Shown: piece after piece, positions 42,201 through 52,344 of the stretch
Position numbering within the stretch: position 1 is the stretch's first letter
How the letters are laid out: the number at the start of each line of letters is the position of its first letter
Assembly (NCBI GenBank): GCA_017562135.1
Contig: QEYB01000981.1
Location: 558,001 to 622,000 of the forward strand
Source of the DNA: Dipylidium caninum
Taxonomy: Eukaryota > Platyhelminthes > Cestoda > Cyclophyllidea > Dipylidiidae
Direction of reading: 5' to 3'
Length of the DNA stretch: 64,000 bases
Notes under the pieces: model-generated
Seen by the model: the letters and a program-made list of their open reading frames with translations, nothing else
Told to the model about the DNA's origin: nothing
Database searches by the model: none
Made by a program: the position numbers and the translations under genes

Positions 42201-45200
42201 CAACCCAGTGCCAGAAGTGAGTTACTTGGAGTCGCGAGCGAGCCGAAGGAGGTCGGTTGACTTACGTTTGAGAACAGTGTAGAGGCTCGTTTTGAATTCA
42301 TCAAACCAGTTATCGTGAACCTCTTGCCGCAGCCGGTTAATGACGCCTAGGCAGCGTTCAAGCAGTTGGTTGTCGTAAATGCGCAGATCAATGGGCAGTT
42401 TGGAAGGAGTTATGAAGATGAATGGAGGCGATGGCGGCTGGCCCACCTCTCCCTGCAGAGTAAAACACCCGCACACTTTCACCGTGTGTGGATAATCGCC
42501 CACACAATGGTGTCCCAAAGGAGTGTCAAAACATCTTCATCACTGTTTACAGCATGCGCATCACGTCACACCACCACCACCACCGCCAGGCAGTGTACAA
42601 CTGATTTTTTGAGACATGGCCATTCTACCCTCTCCATCCAGCCCACGCTGCTCTGACCGGTGTGCGTTTCGGTTTTTGCGTCGACAACACTCGCCCCACA
42701 GAGGCGGTTTGGGCGGCCTAATCACTGACTCGGTTAAACACACTACGGAAACGGTGGCCAAGCAAAAGCAACGCTCGATCGCCAGCTCCAGTCACGATTA
42801 TGCGGACATAAACTACGCAGCAGCTCGCCCAGGCGGAGAGAGATGATCCTCGAAACAAAGCCCTGCCGCATATGAGCTGACACTAAGGCTAATAGTCACA
42901 CAAGTAGGTAAATATGAAAACGGCAAAGTGCGATTATAATGTTTTTTGGAGAAAGACAAGTTGGATGACGGTCAAATTTTGAGTGAATCATTTTTTTCGG
43001 GATATGTGGGAACGTCAGTTCGTCTTTCGCCTGAAAACCTGTTGAGTTCCCGGATGGGGTGGGTGGCTGATTCACATTCACCCCCGCCAACTTGCTCTCA
43101 CCGCAGCATCGGTGACTGATGCTTCATACAAACACACCCACACACACACATACACGCACACACACGTCAAAAATACATCAACCGCCGCCGAGTTAGCTCA
43201 CAGTCAGGCTTGCCCAGCCGCGGCGCAGCTACGAACATGTCACCTGTCGCCCCAACTGCGCACACAAGCGTGCATGCTAACGGCCTCTGGTGTAGGAAAG
43301 TCCTATTAGTGTCGGTGTGACCGCGATCTCCGGCCATCTGCCGCCTCGAGGAGGCCCTTCAAATTTCTACTGTGACTAAGCGGAAGGTGATTTCAGCCAG
43401 ATAGCGGCCAAGTCCTCCTCCTCCTCCTCCCAGTGCATAAACTGACCACACAACTTGTTCAGAACTCACCAAGTTGATTGTCTCGGGCAAGTAGGACACG
43501 CGTTCGGCAAAGTTCCAGAAAGCCTCCAAAGTTTGTCGCTGAGTTGTCTGTAAGGCCGTAATACAGTCGAGTAACTATGCTCTAAGGAGCCAAAAAACAT
43601 ATTTCATACACTCCCAAGACCTCATAGACGTCTCACGCGAGTACAAACAGCATGACAATTAATGTCGGCAGAGAAAAGTCGACTTCTGAGAAGTCAAGAA
43701 GAAACAAGATCACACTGCCGAGAAGGCGGCCTACTTTATTCATGTTTTTCTTCATTTTTCGGCACGCATCATTCATTCTAATCGGATAAATATGATCGAG
43801 TTTTAAGAATGAGTTTTGTCGTTGTCGTTCGGTGGGGGTAACGCTACAACTCTCATGGCCAGGCATTTCAGGGCGGCGATGGTCTCCGGCCCCGGTGACA
43901 CGGACAAGTTCAACGTTTCTACGTTTACCATTGTCATGCTGCACCACTGACTCACCTGGTGGGAAGTTTTGGAGGCAATTTATAAAAAAAATAAGATAAA
44001 AAGTGTCAGTAAACGGTAGGAGGATTTATTGCACCTTAAAGTGGGCCTGTTGCAGACCAGGTCCCACCCAAGGTCCAGTCGAGGGAATTAAAACTTGCAG
44101 CTTTGAGTTTTTGACGGGGCGCCGCACCTCACAGTTCAACTTCTCACCGAGTGCTTTGACATTAAATTGGCATGGGGATACAACACTCTCGTGGCAACTC
44201 CTTAATCCCGTTTTCACCTATCGAGTTTGCAGTCCTCACCATTCGGCTGGTAAACTTTTCGACCCCGTTTTTGTAAGTGCAAAACCTCATCCGGTTGCAC
44301 CAGAGAGAGAGAGAAAGGGGGACAGAGAGCAAATAATCTTCTTGGATGTTTGGAAACTCTTGCCATGTGTTAATCTCCTTCTGTTGACCTTTCCACTTTT
44401 TCACCGTGGGGAGGAGGTATTTTAGGCGCACAGGAGGCTTGGGATCTGTCTGACTTTCGGTTAGATCGCGTCACAAATGCAATGCCCTTATCTTTCGGAG
44501 CATTCCTTAAACAAACTTGTCTCGCAAATGCAACAACACACACCACAGGGACAGGCTTCTGGCCTGTGAATTTCAGCAATTATGCCTTCGTAACCTTGCA
44601 ACTTTTGCCATCCCAGTTTGTCCAGTGAGAGCAACTGAATTTATTATACCAACGGCAGGGTTTTGAGGAGTCGAGTTGGTGAACATCTCTCTCTCTCTCG
44701 GTCGACAGCACAATGCCACACTAATTTCCTAACAGTAGTGCTTCGTCCTCGGATAAAAGGACTCCACGTGAAAATGTTTCGTCTGGTCGCGGGGTTAATT
44801 TTTGCTTGGAACACGGAGGACAATTCAGTCTATTATTCGTCGTCTACCAGAGGAAGTTATGCAACATCAGTTTTTTCACCGGACGACGAGATGTTGTGAG
44901 TAGATAGGGAATCAAGCGTGGTGTGCTCAGGATGCGGCGATGACCATCACAGACCTGCTATCCCGACAAAAAGAAAAAACTAACAAGATTTTTTTTGTGC
45001 TGGTTCAAATGTGTGTTAGAATAGATCAGTGGAGATAGTCGAACGACATATTAACCAAGTGAATAGGAAGTCTTTTCCATTCATTAATACAAAAAGTGCT
45101 CAATGATGGGTGAAAGCAGCTATGCGGCGGGATGATCCTTTTCCTTACTGTGCACAAATATTCTAAAGCCAACATTATTTCCGTATAGGAGCCTAGCTGT

Positions 45201-48200
45201 TCCAACAGCGCCCACTCAATATTTCCCCAGAGGTAGGACTTTTGGACACCAATTACATCTTCGCTCACAGGAGGAAAGGGAAATGAGCCGGAGGAACTTC
45301 CGCCAGGTGGAGGAAGAACAACTTTATCGAGGCTGGATACATACAGGATAATTAACTTCTCTTCCCCTTGCAAGTACCAGAAAAGAGTGAGTGGGGGTGA
45401 TCAGAGGTGTGCGGAGGATTACGGAGCGGTGTCTGCACGGAGGGTGGAAGAGCACTGCTCTGTCACTCATTCCATTGCGGCACCAACGCTGTTGACATGT
45501 GGATAGTCAAGAAACCACTTGGTTGACTTACACTTTGTCTGTTTAAATACTTTGGATTTTAGAATCTGCAAGGCCATTTTGGTGCGGAGCACTGTCAAAA
45601 TTTGGAGGGGCAATTCAGCTCACCCACCGCAATTCCACTTTCTCTGACACACACAAACCCTTCGTAGGCACTTGTCGCCCATGTTGTGCCTCTCCATCCA
45701 TGTACCGAGTGCGCAACTGACGGTCTGACGATGTGGCCGGCGAAGGGACTTCAAAACCACACGTTGAATAAACAAAGGTAAAGACTCGCCTGAATTTGAA
45801 ATGATTTTGCCTCGCCCCACTTTCGGCAACTTATCTCAGAGCTTAAAAACTGCCATTCTACGAGACCTGCTCTCTGTGATGTGAGAATTTGACTTTCGTC
45901 GGGCTGAGGTCAGCTCATGGGGGTTATGCAAACCCTGGGGACGGCAGAAACGAGTGCGGGGTCAAAAAATTGCGAACTTGAGTGCTGATGGCTGTCCAGT
46001 GCTCACGAGGCTTTGCACTAACGCTTACAGTTTGTGCACACAGTTCCAGTGAATGTGTGCCTTTGCCATCAAACAAAAAGCTCACAGTGTTTTTCCTCAG
46101 TGCAGTGAGGAAACATTCCGAGTGCTTAGAAAAAGTAATAAATTCAAAGTCCGGGGCCGATTGTATTGTACTGTCGAATTCCGCATTTTGTTTAACTGCA
46201 GATAAAGTTATTTACGAGTCTCTCAGCCTAGGAGTTTGGCGTTTGCCTCCATCCGCCAAACTCAAGAACACAATTTCCATGAAAACTAAAGCTAAGAAGT
46301 GGCACAAAAGGGGCCAAAGTGCTCCCAGTAAAACCGCTGTCAGCCCTGTAGGGGCGGAGGAGAACTGGAGCTGACGAGTCAAACGTCAGCGGCCGCCGTA
46401 AGCCCCAAACTGCGGAATTTGTCCTGCTAAGTGGACTACCACCGATACTTCGCAATGCCACCAACGAAGAGTTGGAGTTTTGGGCAGAGAAGGCTCGCAA
46501 AACAGTGGACTGGGGAGGGAGCTTAACGGTCAACGTACCTTGACGGTGAGATCGCCGGTGGCGAAGTCTAGACGCTCCTCCAGGAGCTTCCGATCGATGT
46601 CATCATGGTGAACATGAGGTAGTCCGATTAGCAAATCTACAGAAAAGGGAAGAGAAATACGCTACTCCATGACTATATTCCAAATTCACTAGGCCTAGCG
46701 TCTCTGTTTTATATTTGCCACTCCGTCAGGAGTTGGTGTATTTCGTGGGCCTAACATTTTACATTTCCTCAGTTCTGCTGGGAATTTGTAGCATACTTCA
46801 AACAGAAGAGGTTTTACAATCACATATAAAATTCCTCCGTCAATCTAAGATAGTCTACTTGTTTTCATTTCTTGTTGCACTTAAATGAGTGCGTTGGGTA
46901 GAAAGCCAAGAGCAAATGTTGCGTGTAAATAGGAATGTAATGATTTGGAAAACAAATGAAGTCACAGAGTTTCCTCACTCCACTTTCTACCGCACTTCAA
47001 TCGGCAGATAAATAAAAGTGTTGAGCAAATGCAGATCATTTGCACTTTTGTTGCGTTTGCCTTTGGAACCCAGTGAGGAGGGCAATTGTTGGATAAAACC
47101 CCGGTGATGATGGTGGGAATCATTCTTTTAGGGGGATTGGGAACTCGCTTCCCTGGGGAGAAATTATACCGATTTAAAGGCAACACCTTGAAAGGTGGCA
47201 TCAGCCCTGGGCGCCGCAGAATAGCGCAATGGCACGTGTCCCAACTGACAGAGTCGTGTGTTAACAAAGCCATTGGCCAGGAAAAGACCATTTCCGCCAA
47301 GGGAGTTGTGACACACACATACACACACACGAAAATCCTTCAATGGACCCACCGACATTTTGTTGGGCCGGAATATCCTTTGACATGATTTACCGTCAAT
47401 CATAGTATTCTCTATTATATTGGGGGTGGATCACGAAAGTCTGATTCTTTTGGGTGTTCCAATGTCGCCTTCGTTTCCTCTTCTATCAGCACCTCACAAA
47501 GCCATTCATCACTAGCCACACCTATAGGCGGGCTGTGATATTCTGGGGCTAAAGAGCATATTACGTTGAAAGTTACTAGATTTCCGGATAGGCAAAAGGT
47601 TTAAGCCCTCTTCCCTCTGAGTTTAAGTGCAAAATGACTAAGAAGGGCTTAGGGCGGTGAGACCAGCCCCGCGGTAGGCCGCGGAAATAAACATGTCAAG
47701 TGGGCGGAAGCACCGACGCAAATAAGTGGGCGATGCCACAGTAACCGGCTAGCTCTGGCTCCTTCGCAGCGGTTGTAATAGACGCCGGACAAAACGGCCC
47801 GTGAGGCATGGGCGTGGCCGGTGATGCGATGCGAGGGCTATTTTTAACAGTCCCTCTCGCAGTCCTCTGCCAGCCAATCAATACTGCCTTGGAGAGCGAG
47901 CGCATGAGGCGTTGGAGGAGGTGTAGCCAAGTGTGAAAGCACCACCAGGCTTCATAGTCGCCCCTCTCGGCGTACCATGGTATGCATTCCAAAGTGGGCT
48001 ACATGTCTAATGCGCCATGGGGAGCAGTGTGTAGGGCATTTCGACAGCAAAAGAGGCATAAGTTCGGAAAAGGACAGTTGCCCAAATGAGACTAGTGACC
48101 CCTTGTAGAGTTTTGGTGCTCAACCACTGGTTTACTGGCATTTCAAGAGGCGACTGACAGAAAAGTGTGCAAGGACAAATTAGCCACGAACGTCCAAGGC

Positions 48201-50325
48201 ATGCGGCATCAGGATTTTCTTTTCTGAGTTGCTATCACCGTTATGTAAATGCGCGGTTTCTCAGCTTTAGTAGCAAAAAATTGACCAAATTAATGTGAGA
48301 AATAATAACACGAAATGTTTGTGCTGTGTCCGAGATTATCACCGAGGTCAAATTTGCATTAGCAACAGGTGAAATGCTCTAAAGAGTGAGTATCGCAGCA
48401 CAAAACGGCGCTTGTCTAAGTGGCAAAGATAGTCATTTTCTAATCTTTGGCAAACTAATGGAACAAGCTTCTTAAATCGCTCCACAGGAAATATTCACCT
48501 GACACAAAAAAATTTCCTTACCGAAAACTCAGATTATTTGCACTGCAAGTAAATAGGGGATTTTACGGTGCAATGACAACTGATGACTCTGTGGAGATTG
48601 GACGTTCCTTAAAAGTAGGCGCATGTCCGTGTAAGAATATCGGGTGTGAAAATATTTCGATTTGTACAATTTAATCTTCTTCCTCATTAAGGAAGCCAAT
48701 GTTTTGCTCTAAGTTCTCAAACTGCAGAGCAGGAGGAAAAGAATTTGGAACAAGGAGAAACGCATTGGTCGAGGCGAAAGTAAATAGAGAAGTTGCAAGT
48801 AGGAAGTTGATTCATAAAGATTAATTAATGATCATCGGACAGAACTTTCTCGCCACATTTCTGAAAGATGCAAAATTAAAATTTTCAAGTAATCAATCGA
48901 AGTGACTGTTGTGAAGCATGTAAAAAAGATATTATAAAGTGTGGCACCATTTTGGCTTAAAACTCGAGTAGCTCTCAGCTACTTAATCAGAGTTTTTATC
49001 TGTAGATAACCAAAGGCAATTAAAATATAAGTTGAAATTGATGAAAGATGCCCAATTTTATAACAAGGAGTCTGCGTCGATATTGCCTAAGATAGGTAAC
49101 AGTTTCACCAAATCCATTAATCTGAGCAAAGTTCAATCAAGTATTAGTTAATAAAATTCACACCACCCCATATTCCGGTTAATTTACTTTTGTTTTTCCG
49201 AATAATACTGCTAATTTCCCACGGAGAATTAGGAAGTTGATAAAACCAACGCTTTGATTTACTAAGGATTTTCGGATTGCTATCAAAATACTATTGAAGT
49301 GTTAAAATGTCGGACAAATGAATCATTCCAGGCATATTAATGAACTTCAAAGCAAAATAAATCAACAGGGTCTAGTAACCAACTGAAATAGGCATATTTT
49401 AAGGTTTAATCCAAAAAAATGGGAAAGAATGTAAATCTGATTAGTTGCTGACATTCATCTCACTTCACATACACGATACATAAAAAAGCCCTCCAAGACA
49501 TCAACGTTTATACGATACATTCTTTCATTTTCTTAAGTATATTACACATTTGTTGGATATGAGGAAACGCCTAACACAGTTATTTTGAGTGCGGCAATGT
49601 GACTTTTTTGTTCACGCAATTATTCATAAGGCACAAGTAAGTTAACCAAGAATATGCCGCTTCGATCTTTCAAGTGGAATAGACTTATTAAACACAAGTA
49701 AATATATTTTTCTACTTACCTAAAAACATTCGAAAAAAATCGGCAAATGCGAAGATTGCCACCTTGGTGCTGAAAAAATTCCCAGTCAAACGGTTTTTTG
49801 CTCCAACTACTAGGTATTCCAATCCTTTCAGTAGATCCTAACACAGAAGGATAAAACATGATGGGAAGTACGTACTCTTTGAAGGGTGGTCAAAAGCCTA
49901 GCCCTGCCTTTTTGCAAACCGCTGGAGATGTACCAGCTGTGTTGATGCCCGGGAAAGTCCCGACTCTTCACATCGAATCTACCGTAATCACGCAACTGTA
50001 CCAACTGCGAAGTATTCAATAGACGGTTTCTGTGTTGATCGTCCTTTGCAAGGGCTTGGTATTCCTCAAAGTCCTGATGCACAAAAAGGTCCCCCACATT
50101 GGGGGCCGCATCTTTTTTGTCGAGGGTTAGTGTAAGTTGGGAGGGTGGAAGATTGACAGACCAGTCGGCCCATGTAAAAATGGTCTTTTTGACCAATTCA
50201 AGGATATGCAAAAGGCACTCGCTTCGAATATCTTCTGGAATGTGTGCCAGCGAATCATCGGTAAAAATGGGTTTTTTCTGTGGCTTTCGTATGTAACAAA
50301 TGCTCGGATCCAGTAAAGCCTCCAT
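17587..50325 (-). CDS. Large multi-exon gene for an unrecognised multi-pass membrane protein (about 1480 aa, about 20 exons)
   Basis: Gene-level entry. Inferred coding exons in transcript order: 50325-49876, 49837-49720, 46636-46539, 45748-45706 (tentative), 45591-45534, 43938-43851, 43547-43470, 42452-42266, 41357-41326, 40726-40633, 40072-39855, 38777-38673, 37236-36937, 36086-35964, 33756-33453, 32091-31640, 29750-29638, 23086-22544, 20051-19653, 18226-17587. All junction phases agree and the sum is 4443 nt, an exact multiple of three ending in TGA. The N-terminal half (about residues 1-640) is soluble and helix-rich. Membrane segments lie at about 645-664, 708-763 and 845-875. The C-terminal 500 residues are mostly polar, with a poly-Glu run. 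I do not recognise the family, and no catalytic motif is evident. Individual boundaries may be wrong by a few bases, and small exons may be missing. Confidence 0.68.
17758..17800. repeat. Coding CTT/CCT triplet tract (poly-Glu on minus strand)
   Basis: A triplet microsatellite inside the last exon of the large gene. On the coding strand it reads GAG/GAA and gives an uninterrupted run of glutamates. Length polymorphism would stay in frame. Confidence 0.85.
19653..20051 (-). CDS. Large membrane-protein gene, exon 19
   Basis: 399 nt between acceptor TTTTTTCAG and donor GTGAGC, phase 2 to 2. The first part is Pro/Ser-rich; the second is a compact helical segment (RRCRDVLRKCILRTLTRDW and DVIENIGRLMHPVEIVLTM), which probably folds. 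Antisense frames over the same interval are shadows. Confidence 0.75.
22544..23086 (-). CDS. Large membrane-protein gene, exon 18 (disordered region)
   Basis: 543 nt open without stops between acceptor ATTGTCAG and donor GTGGTT, phase 2 to 2. Encodes a polar, Ser/Glu-rich, probably disordered segment of about 181 residues with no recognised domain. Its open length and phase fit with exons 17 and 19 are the main support. Confidence 0.7.
23087..29637. other. Intron 17 of the large gene (6.5 kb), no exon supported
   Basis: AT-rich for most of its length. A GC-rich island at about 26300-27170 has several open frames on both strands (up to 171 codons, plus strand) but no family motif and no consistent splice sites. 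It could hold a nested gene or enhancer; I do not call one. Confidence 0.4.
29638..29750 (-). CDS. Large membrane-protein gene, exon 17
   Basis: 113 nt between acceptor CAAATCAG and donor GTGAGC, phase 0 to 2. Encodes a Glu-rich amphipathic helix (LESQLETMELDEWKAQMEEI), probably cytosolic and immediately after the last membrane span. A 6.5 kb intron follows. Confidence 0.75.
30168..31639. other. Intron 16 of the large gene, no exon seen
   Basis: Part of the intron between the exons at 32091-31640 and 29750-29638. Open frames are short (an antisense frame at 30290-30616 starts and ends without splice support). AT-rich with no clear repeat. Confidence 0.4.
31640..32091 (-). CDS. Large membrane-protein gene, exon 16 (membrane helix and RRAGPGL motif)
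   Basis: 452 nt, phase 1 to 0, ending at donor GTGAAC. The start (acceptor CTGTTAG) was chosen by phase; the first 60 codons are less certain than the rest. A long hydrophobic segment (ALSCAILVYPFLFLAFTLF) is followed by the basic motif QRRAGPGL, which looks like a conserved family signature, but I cannot name the family. Confidence 0.75.
33063..33176 (+). repeat. 114-bp direct repeat, copy A
   Basis: Matches 34181-34294 over 114 bp with no gaps and about 16 mismatches (about 86 percent identity by eye). It lies in the intron after exon 15 of the large gene. Both copies contain the core GGACAATAGCA and end with TTTACCGAACGGA. Copy A also carries a consensus donor-like GAGGTAAGT on the plus strand. 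Confidence 0.85.
33453..33756 (-). CDS. Large membrane-protein gene, exon 15 (membrane helices)
   Basis: 304 nt after acceptor TTTGTTATTAG, leaving in phase 1 at GTGGGT. A Gly/Ala/Arg-rich linker is followed by a hydrophobic stretch of about 55 residues, enough for two to three membrane spans (VVLSILLALLM, then FGLIAIVLIPPLSI, then ILCVLLW). A 114-bp imperfect direct repeat lies on each side of this exon. Confidence 0.78.
34181..34294 (+). repeat. 114-bp direct repeat, copy B
   Basis: Second copy of the repeat at 33063-33176, same orientation, in the intron before exon 15. Weaker similarity appears to continue a little upstream of both copies. Confidence 0.85.
34683..34714. other. Perfect 11-bp inverted repeat with 10-nt loop
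   Basis: Arms TTGAACCTCCC (34683-34693) and its exact reverse complement (34704-34714), in the intron between exons 14 and 15 of the large gene. Confidence 0.9.
35964..36086 (-). CDS. Large membrane-protein gene, exon 14 (first membrane helix)
   Basis: 123 nt (41 codons, phase 0 to 0) between acceptor TTCTCAAG and donor GTAAGC. A basic aromatic segment leads into the hydrophobic helix HVFLVTTLVLLI, the first predicted membrane span. Confidence 0.75.
36937..37236 (-). CDS. Large membrane-protein gene, exon 13
   Basis: 300 nt (100 codons, phase 0 to 0) with acceptor CTTTTGTAG and donor GTAAAC; an earlier GTCTGC could be an alternative donor. The peptide is basic and aromatic, with RFRYKVTCKLMRHWRVYRRD, probably a cytosolic segment just before the first membrane helix. 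Base composition is GC-rich compared with flanking introns. Confidence 0.72.
38581..38618. other. Perfect 17-bp inverted repeat with 4-nt loop
   Basis: Left arm CTTGTTAACCCCAAAGT (38581-38597), loop GGCT, right arm an exact reverse complement (38602-38618). On the large-gene transcript it begins 54 nt after the exon 12 donor. No protein-coding role. Confidence 0.95.
38673..38777 (-). CDS. Large membrane-protein gene, exon 12
   Basis: 105 nt (35 codons, phase 0 to 0) between acceptor CTTTTTAG and donor GTAAGT. Encodes a charged helical peptide ending KRDFLFLTE. A perfect 17-bp inverted repeat lies 54 nt into the following intron. Confidence 0.75.
39855..40072 (-). CDS. Large membrane-protein gene, exon 11
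   Basis: 218 nt with acceptor TTTGAG and donor GTGAGA, phase 1 to 0, encoding about 73 residues. It includes a long helix-like segment with ATFSLAVMESKVSLCDSW and a basic stretch WRIPRWREQRM. The uncommon acceptor dinucleotide context is the weakest part; the frame itself is well supported by length and by neighbours. Confidence 0.72.
40633..40726 (-). CDS. Large membrane-protein gene, exon 10
   Basis: 94 nt between acceptor ATTTAG and donor GTGAGG, phase 0 to 1. The peptide contains ICARGLNEYAKRLFEAM. It is followed by a 560-nt intron. Confidence 0.72.
42266..42452 (-). CDS. Large membrane-protein gene, exon 8
   Basis: 187 nt from acceptor CTCTGCAG to donor GTAAGT, phase 0 to 1. Encodes a Pro-rich linker followed by the helical segment LRIYDNQLLERCLGVINRL. 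It continues in phase into a 32-nt mini-exon at 41357-41326 (RAGKSNDEIKD), which has a good acceptor and a GTAAGT donor. Confidence 0.75.
43131..43166. repeat. (CA)n dinucleotide microsatellite
   Basis: Imperfect CA run with occasional T and G interruptions, within an intron of the large gene. Confidence 0.8.
43470..43547 (-). CDS. Large membrane-protein gene, exon 7
   Basis: 78 nt (26 codons, phase 0 in and out) between acceptor TTACAG and donor GTGAGT. The peptide contains LEAFWNFAERVSYLPETINL. Reminiscent of helical repeat segments of large scaffold proteins, but this resemblance identifies no family. Confidence 0.7.
43851..43938 (-). CDS. Large membrane-protein gene, exon 6
   Basis: 88 nt starting after GGTGCAG. 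The peptide includes VETLNLSVSPGPETIAALK. The donor is GTTGTA, or GTAGCG three bases later; both leave phase 0, as the next exon needs. A longer open frame in another phase (43947-43633) is considered a shadow. Confidence 0.55.
45534..45591 (-). CDS. Large membrane-protein gene, exon 5
   Basis: 58 nt after a pyrimidine-rich acceptor (TTTTGACAG). Encodes LRTKMALQILKSKVFKQT. The donor is either GTGTAAGT in phase 2 (used here, matches the next exon) or the overlapping GTAAGT two bases later in phase 1. Confidence 0.58.
46539..46636 (-). CDS. Large membrane-protein gene, exon 3
   Basis: 98 nt with acceptor TTCTGTAG and donor GTACGT, entering in phase 1 and leaving in phase 0. The peptide contains GLPHVHHDDIDRKLLEERLD. 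A small exon at 45748-45706 is inferred next, mainly because its phase (0 to 1) bridges exon 3 to the exon at 45591; that mini-exon is low confidence. Confidence 0.7.
49720..49837 (-). CDS. Large membrane-protein gene, exon 2
   Basis: 118 nt between an acceptor (TGTGTTAG) and a strong donor (GTAAGTAG). It encodes about 39 residues rich in Phe and Leu (for example FAFADFFRMFL). Phase 0 in, phase 1 out. It is followed by a 3.1 kb AT-rich intron in which I see nothing else. Confidence 0.72.
49876..50325 (-). CDS. Large membrane-protein gene, exon 1 (start codon)
   Basis: Encodes residues 1-150 from a true ATG and ends at donor GTACGT in phase 0. The peptide begins MEALLDPSICYIRKP and contains a Trp-rich stretch (TWADWSV) near residue 52. 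There is no signal peptide, so the N terminus is probably cytosolic. The following intron is only 38 nt. Length without stops, splice sites at both ends and agreement with the next exon's phase support it. Confidence 0.8.
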
Positions 50326-51314
50326 TAACTACAGTCCCTTGGGCTTCATGGAGCTAAAATTGTGAAATTTAAGGTAAACCCAAGAACATGAACTTTTAGT
50401 TACCCGACAAAATTGGACTTCAAAAACGTTAAAATAACTTTGGAGAACAATATAGGAAGACTATCACTTCACCTGTTATACAAACAGTTAGCATTATGGA
50501 AGTGTACTATAATTCAATAAATAATCCATGTAACGGGTAATCAACTTCACTGTACGACAACGTCGCAAAGGGGTACAAAAAAAACTCCGCCATGTATTAA
50601 GGACGTTAAAAATTTAAAATTCGATTAATTTATGTTTTCTGAGGAAAAATTGAATTTCCTACCGAGAAAGCGACCGGCCCGCCTGTGCTCGTTAATTTCG
50701 TGGTTCAAGGACAGAAGATTCGAAAAACGCTACCCGATTGGGCCAAGGTAGAAAAAGGGCGCGTCGACTGCGTCAAACCAATACTTGTTATAAAATTTTG
50801 CTGCGGTAATCACCAAATATTGCAAGGCTAAAAAGATCATTCTTTGTTTTACTGGCCTAGTTGAAGTTTGGTATATAAAATTTTCAGTATTGAAGTTCAA
50901 AACCAAAACAAGTTAAAAAAATTATAAGTTGGGTTAATCAGCAATTTTTAACAATGTTTTGCTACTGACAAGAAAATTGTTGTGTGCCAGATATGTGATT
51001 TCATTTACCTTCAAAACTTAACAATAAATAATTGTTATTTCACCCATTTATTATAATAAACAGGTAGATATGTCTTAAACATATCTATTTGCGGTTGTAG
51101 ATTAACACAAATTTAGCCCATAGATTTGCTTACATTGTTTAACCTTCTGAATTGTACTCGTCCGTTATCCTCGAGCGACCCGCCTTTTGGGGTTCCGGTG
51201 TTCTCTCGAGGCTTTATACCGACGTTAGTGTCCTACTAGTTCTATAAGACTTTCGTATTGTTGTGTTTACCTCCCCGCTTTACTTGTTGAATTGACTCGG
51301 GCACGACGTATAAC
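50326..51314. promoter_or_regulatory. Shared upstream region of two divergent genes (candidate bidirectional promoter)
   Basis: The start codons of the large minus-strand gene (50325) and the plus-strand gene (51315) are 989 bp apart and point away from each other. The region is AT-rich with no open frame of note. It includes a 9-bp stem inverted repeat at 51065-51087 (TAGATATGT, 5-nt loop). Transcription start sites cannot be placed from sequence alone. Confidence 0.5.
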
Positions 51315-52313
51315 ATGGACTTTGCGTCAAAGGTTATTCCTCCTTTCCCGCTCGAGACTTATAGATTTTCATCGTTCTGAGCCCACAACTGGAGGAAGCG
51401 AAGTTATGCGATGGAATCACTGAACTCCAGTTGCAAAATTATTTGGTTCCGTCATTGCCTCTCAACTGCCTAGTTGATGACGACTTTATTGCTGGCTTCT
51501 GTCATAGAGGTATGGCTCTTGTTATCTGCGTGGGATTCCCTTGTACGGTTAAATCCTTATGCTGACATGTCCGTCATCTTTACTCACTGAACGAATTGGC
51601 TGTTTGCGGCGGATATTTTGAGCTTTGGCCCCTCTTCATATCTAGACCATACTTTATTCGCTTAGTGGTTGGTCGTTTTTTGCACACAGAATTTGGTTTT
51701 CGTTGGGCTCATATCTCGTGTGGCAGTCGAAATCGTTGTTTACTTTGATGTCGTTTTTTTATTGTTATTTTGTCGACGACATTATTTCTTATCGCAGGTG
51801 TTGTTGATATAATCCCTTTGGCTCATCACAACGATTTGGAGGTCTTTGTTCGAAAAAGTAAGTACCCCTCGATTTATGTTCCCTCGTTACCTATCATGTA
51901 TACGCTATGTTGTCTTGTACCAGCGGATGTCATCTCTGAAAATTTTCATATATATGTCTTCTAACTTCAGACATGTTGACCATTAATATGTCAGCGTCTG
52001 TCTATTCTGCGTTTGGATTAGCGGGTGTGAAGTTCATGTGCAACAACCGAAAAATGTATCGTAAGTAGTCATCCTACCTGCCACCTACTTATTTTCTACA
52101 GTACTATATGTCATGCCTCTTTATGTGGCTATATTTCCCTCTATTGGGAGGTTAGGCCTCGCAAACTTTAATATTTATGTATAATTTCTTGTTTCAAACT
52201 CTGTCTGCGCCTGTTGTCTTCGTACGGTGCCGCGTTCGTAATGGGCACTTTCATAGGTTGTGGCCGCAAGTTTTTAGTTTTTAGGAGCTTTTGATGAGTA
52301 GCACGGCCCCTCA

Positions 52314-52344
<31 letters not shown>

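Noticed and set aside
49828..50325. Dynein heavy-chain tail as identity of the large minus-strand gene
   Set aside because: Several N-terminal exons have a helical, tail-like look, but later exons in the same phase chain encode multiple membrane spans and no AAA motor appears.
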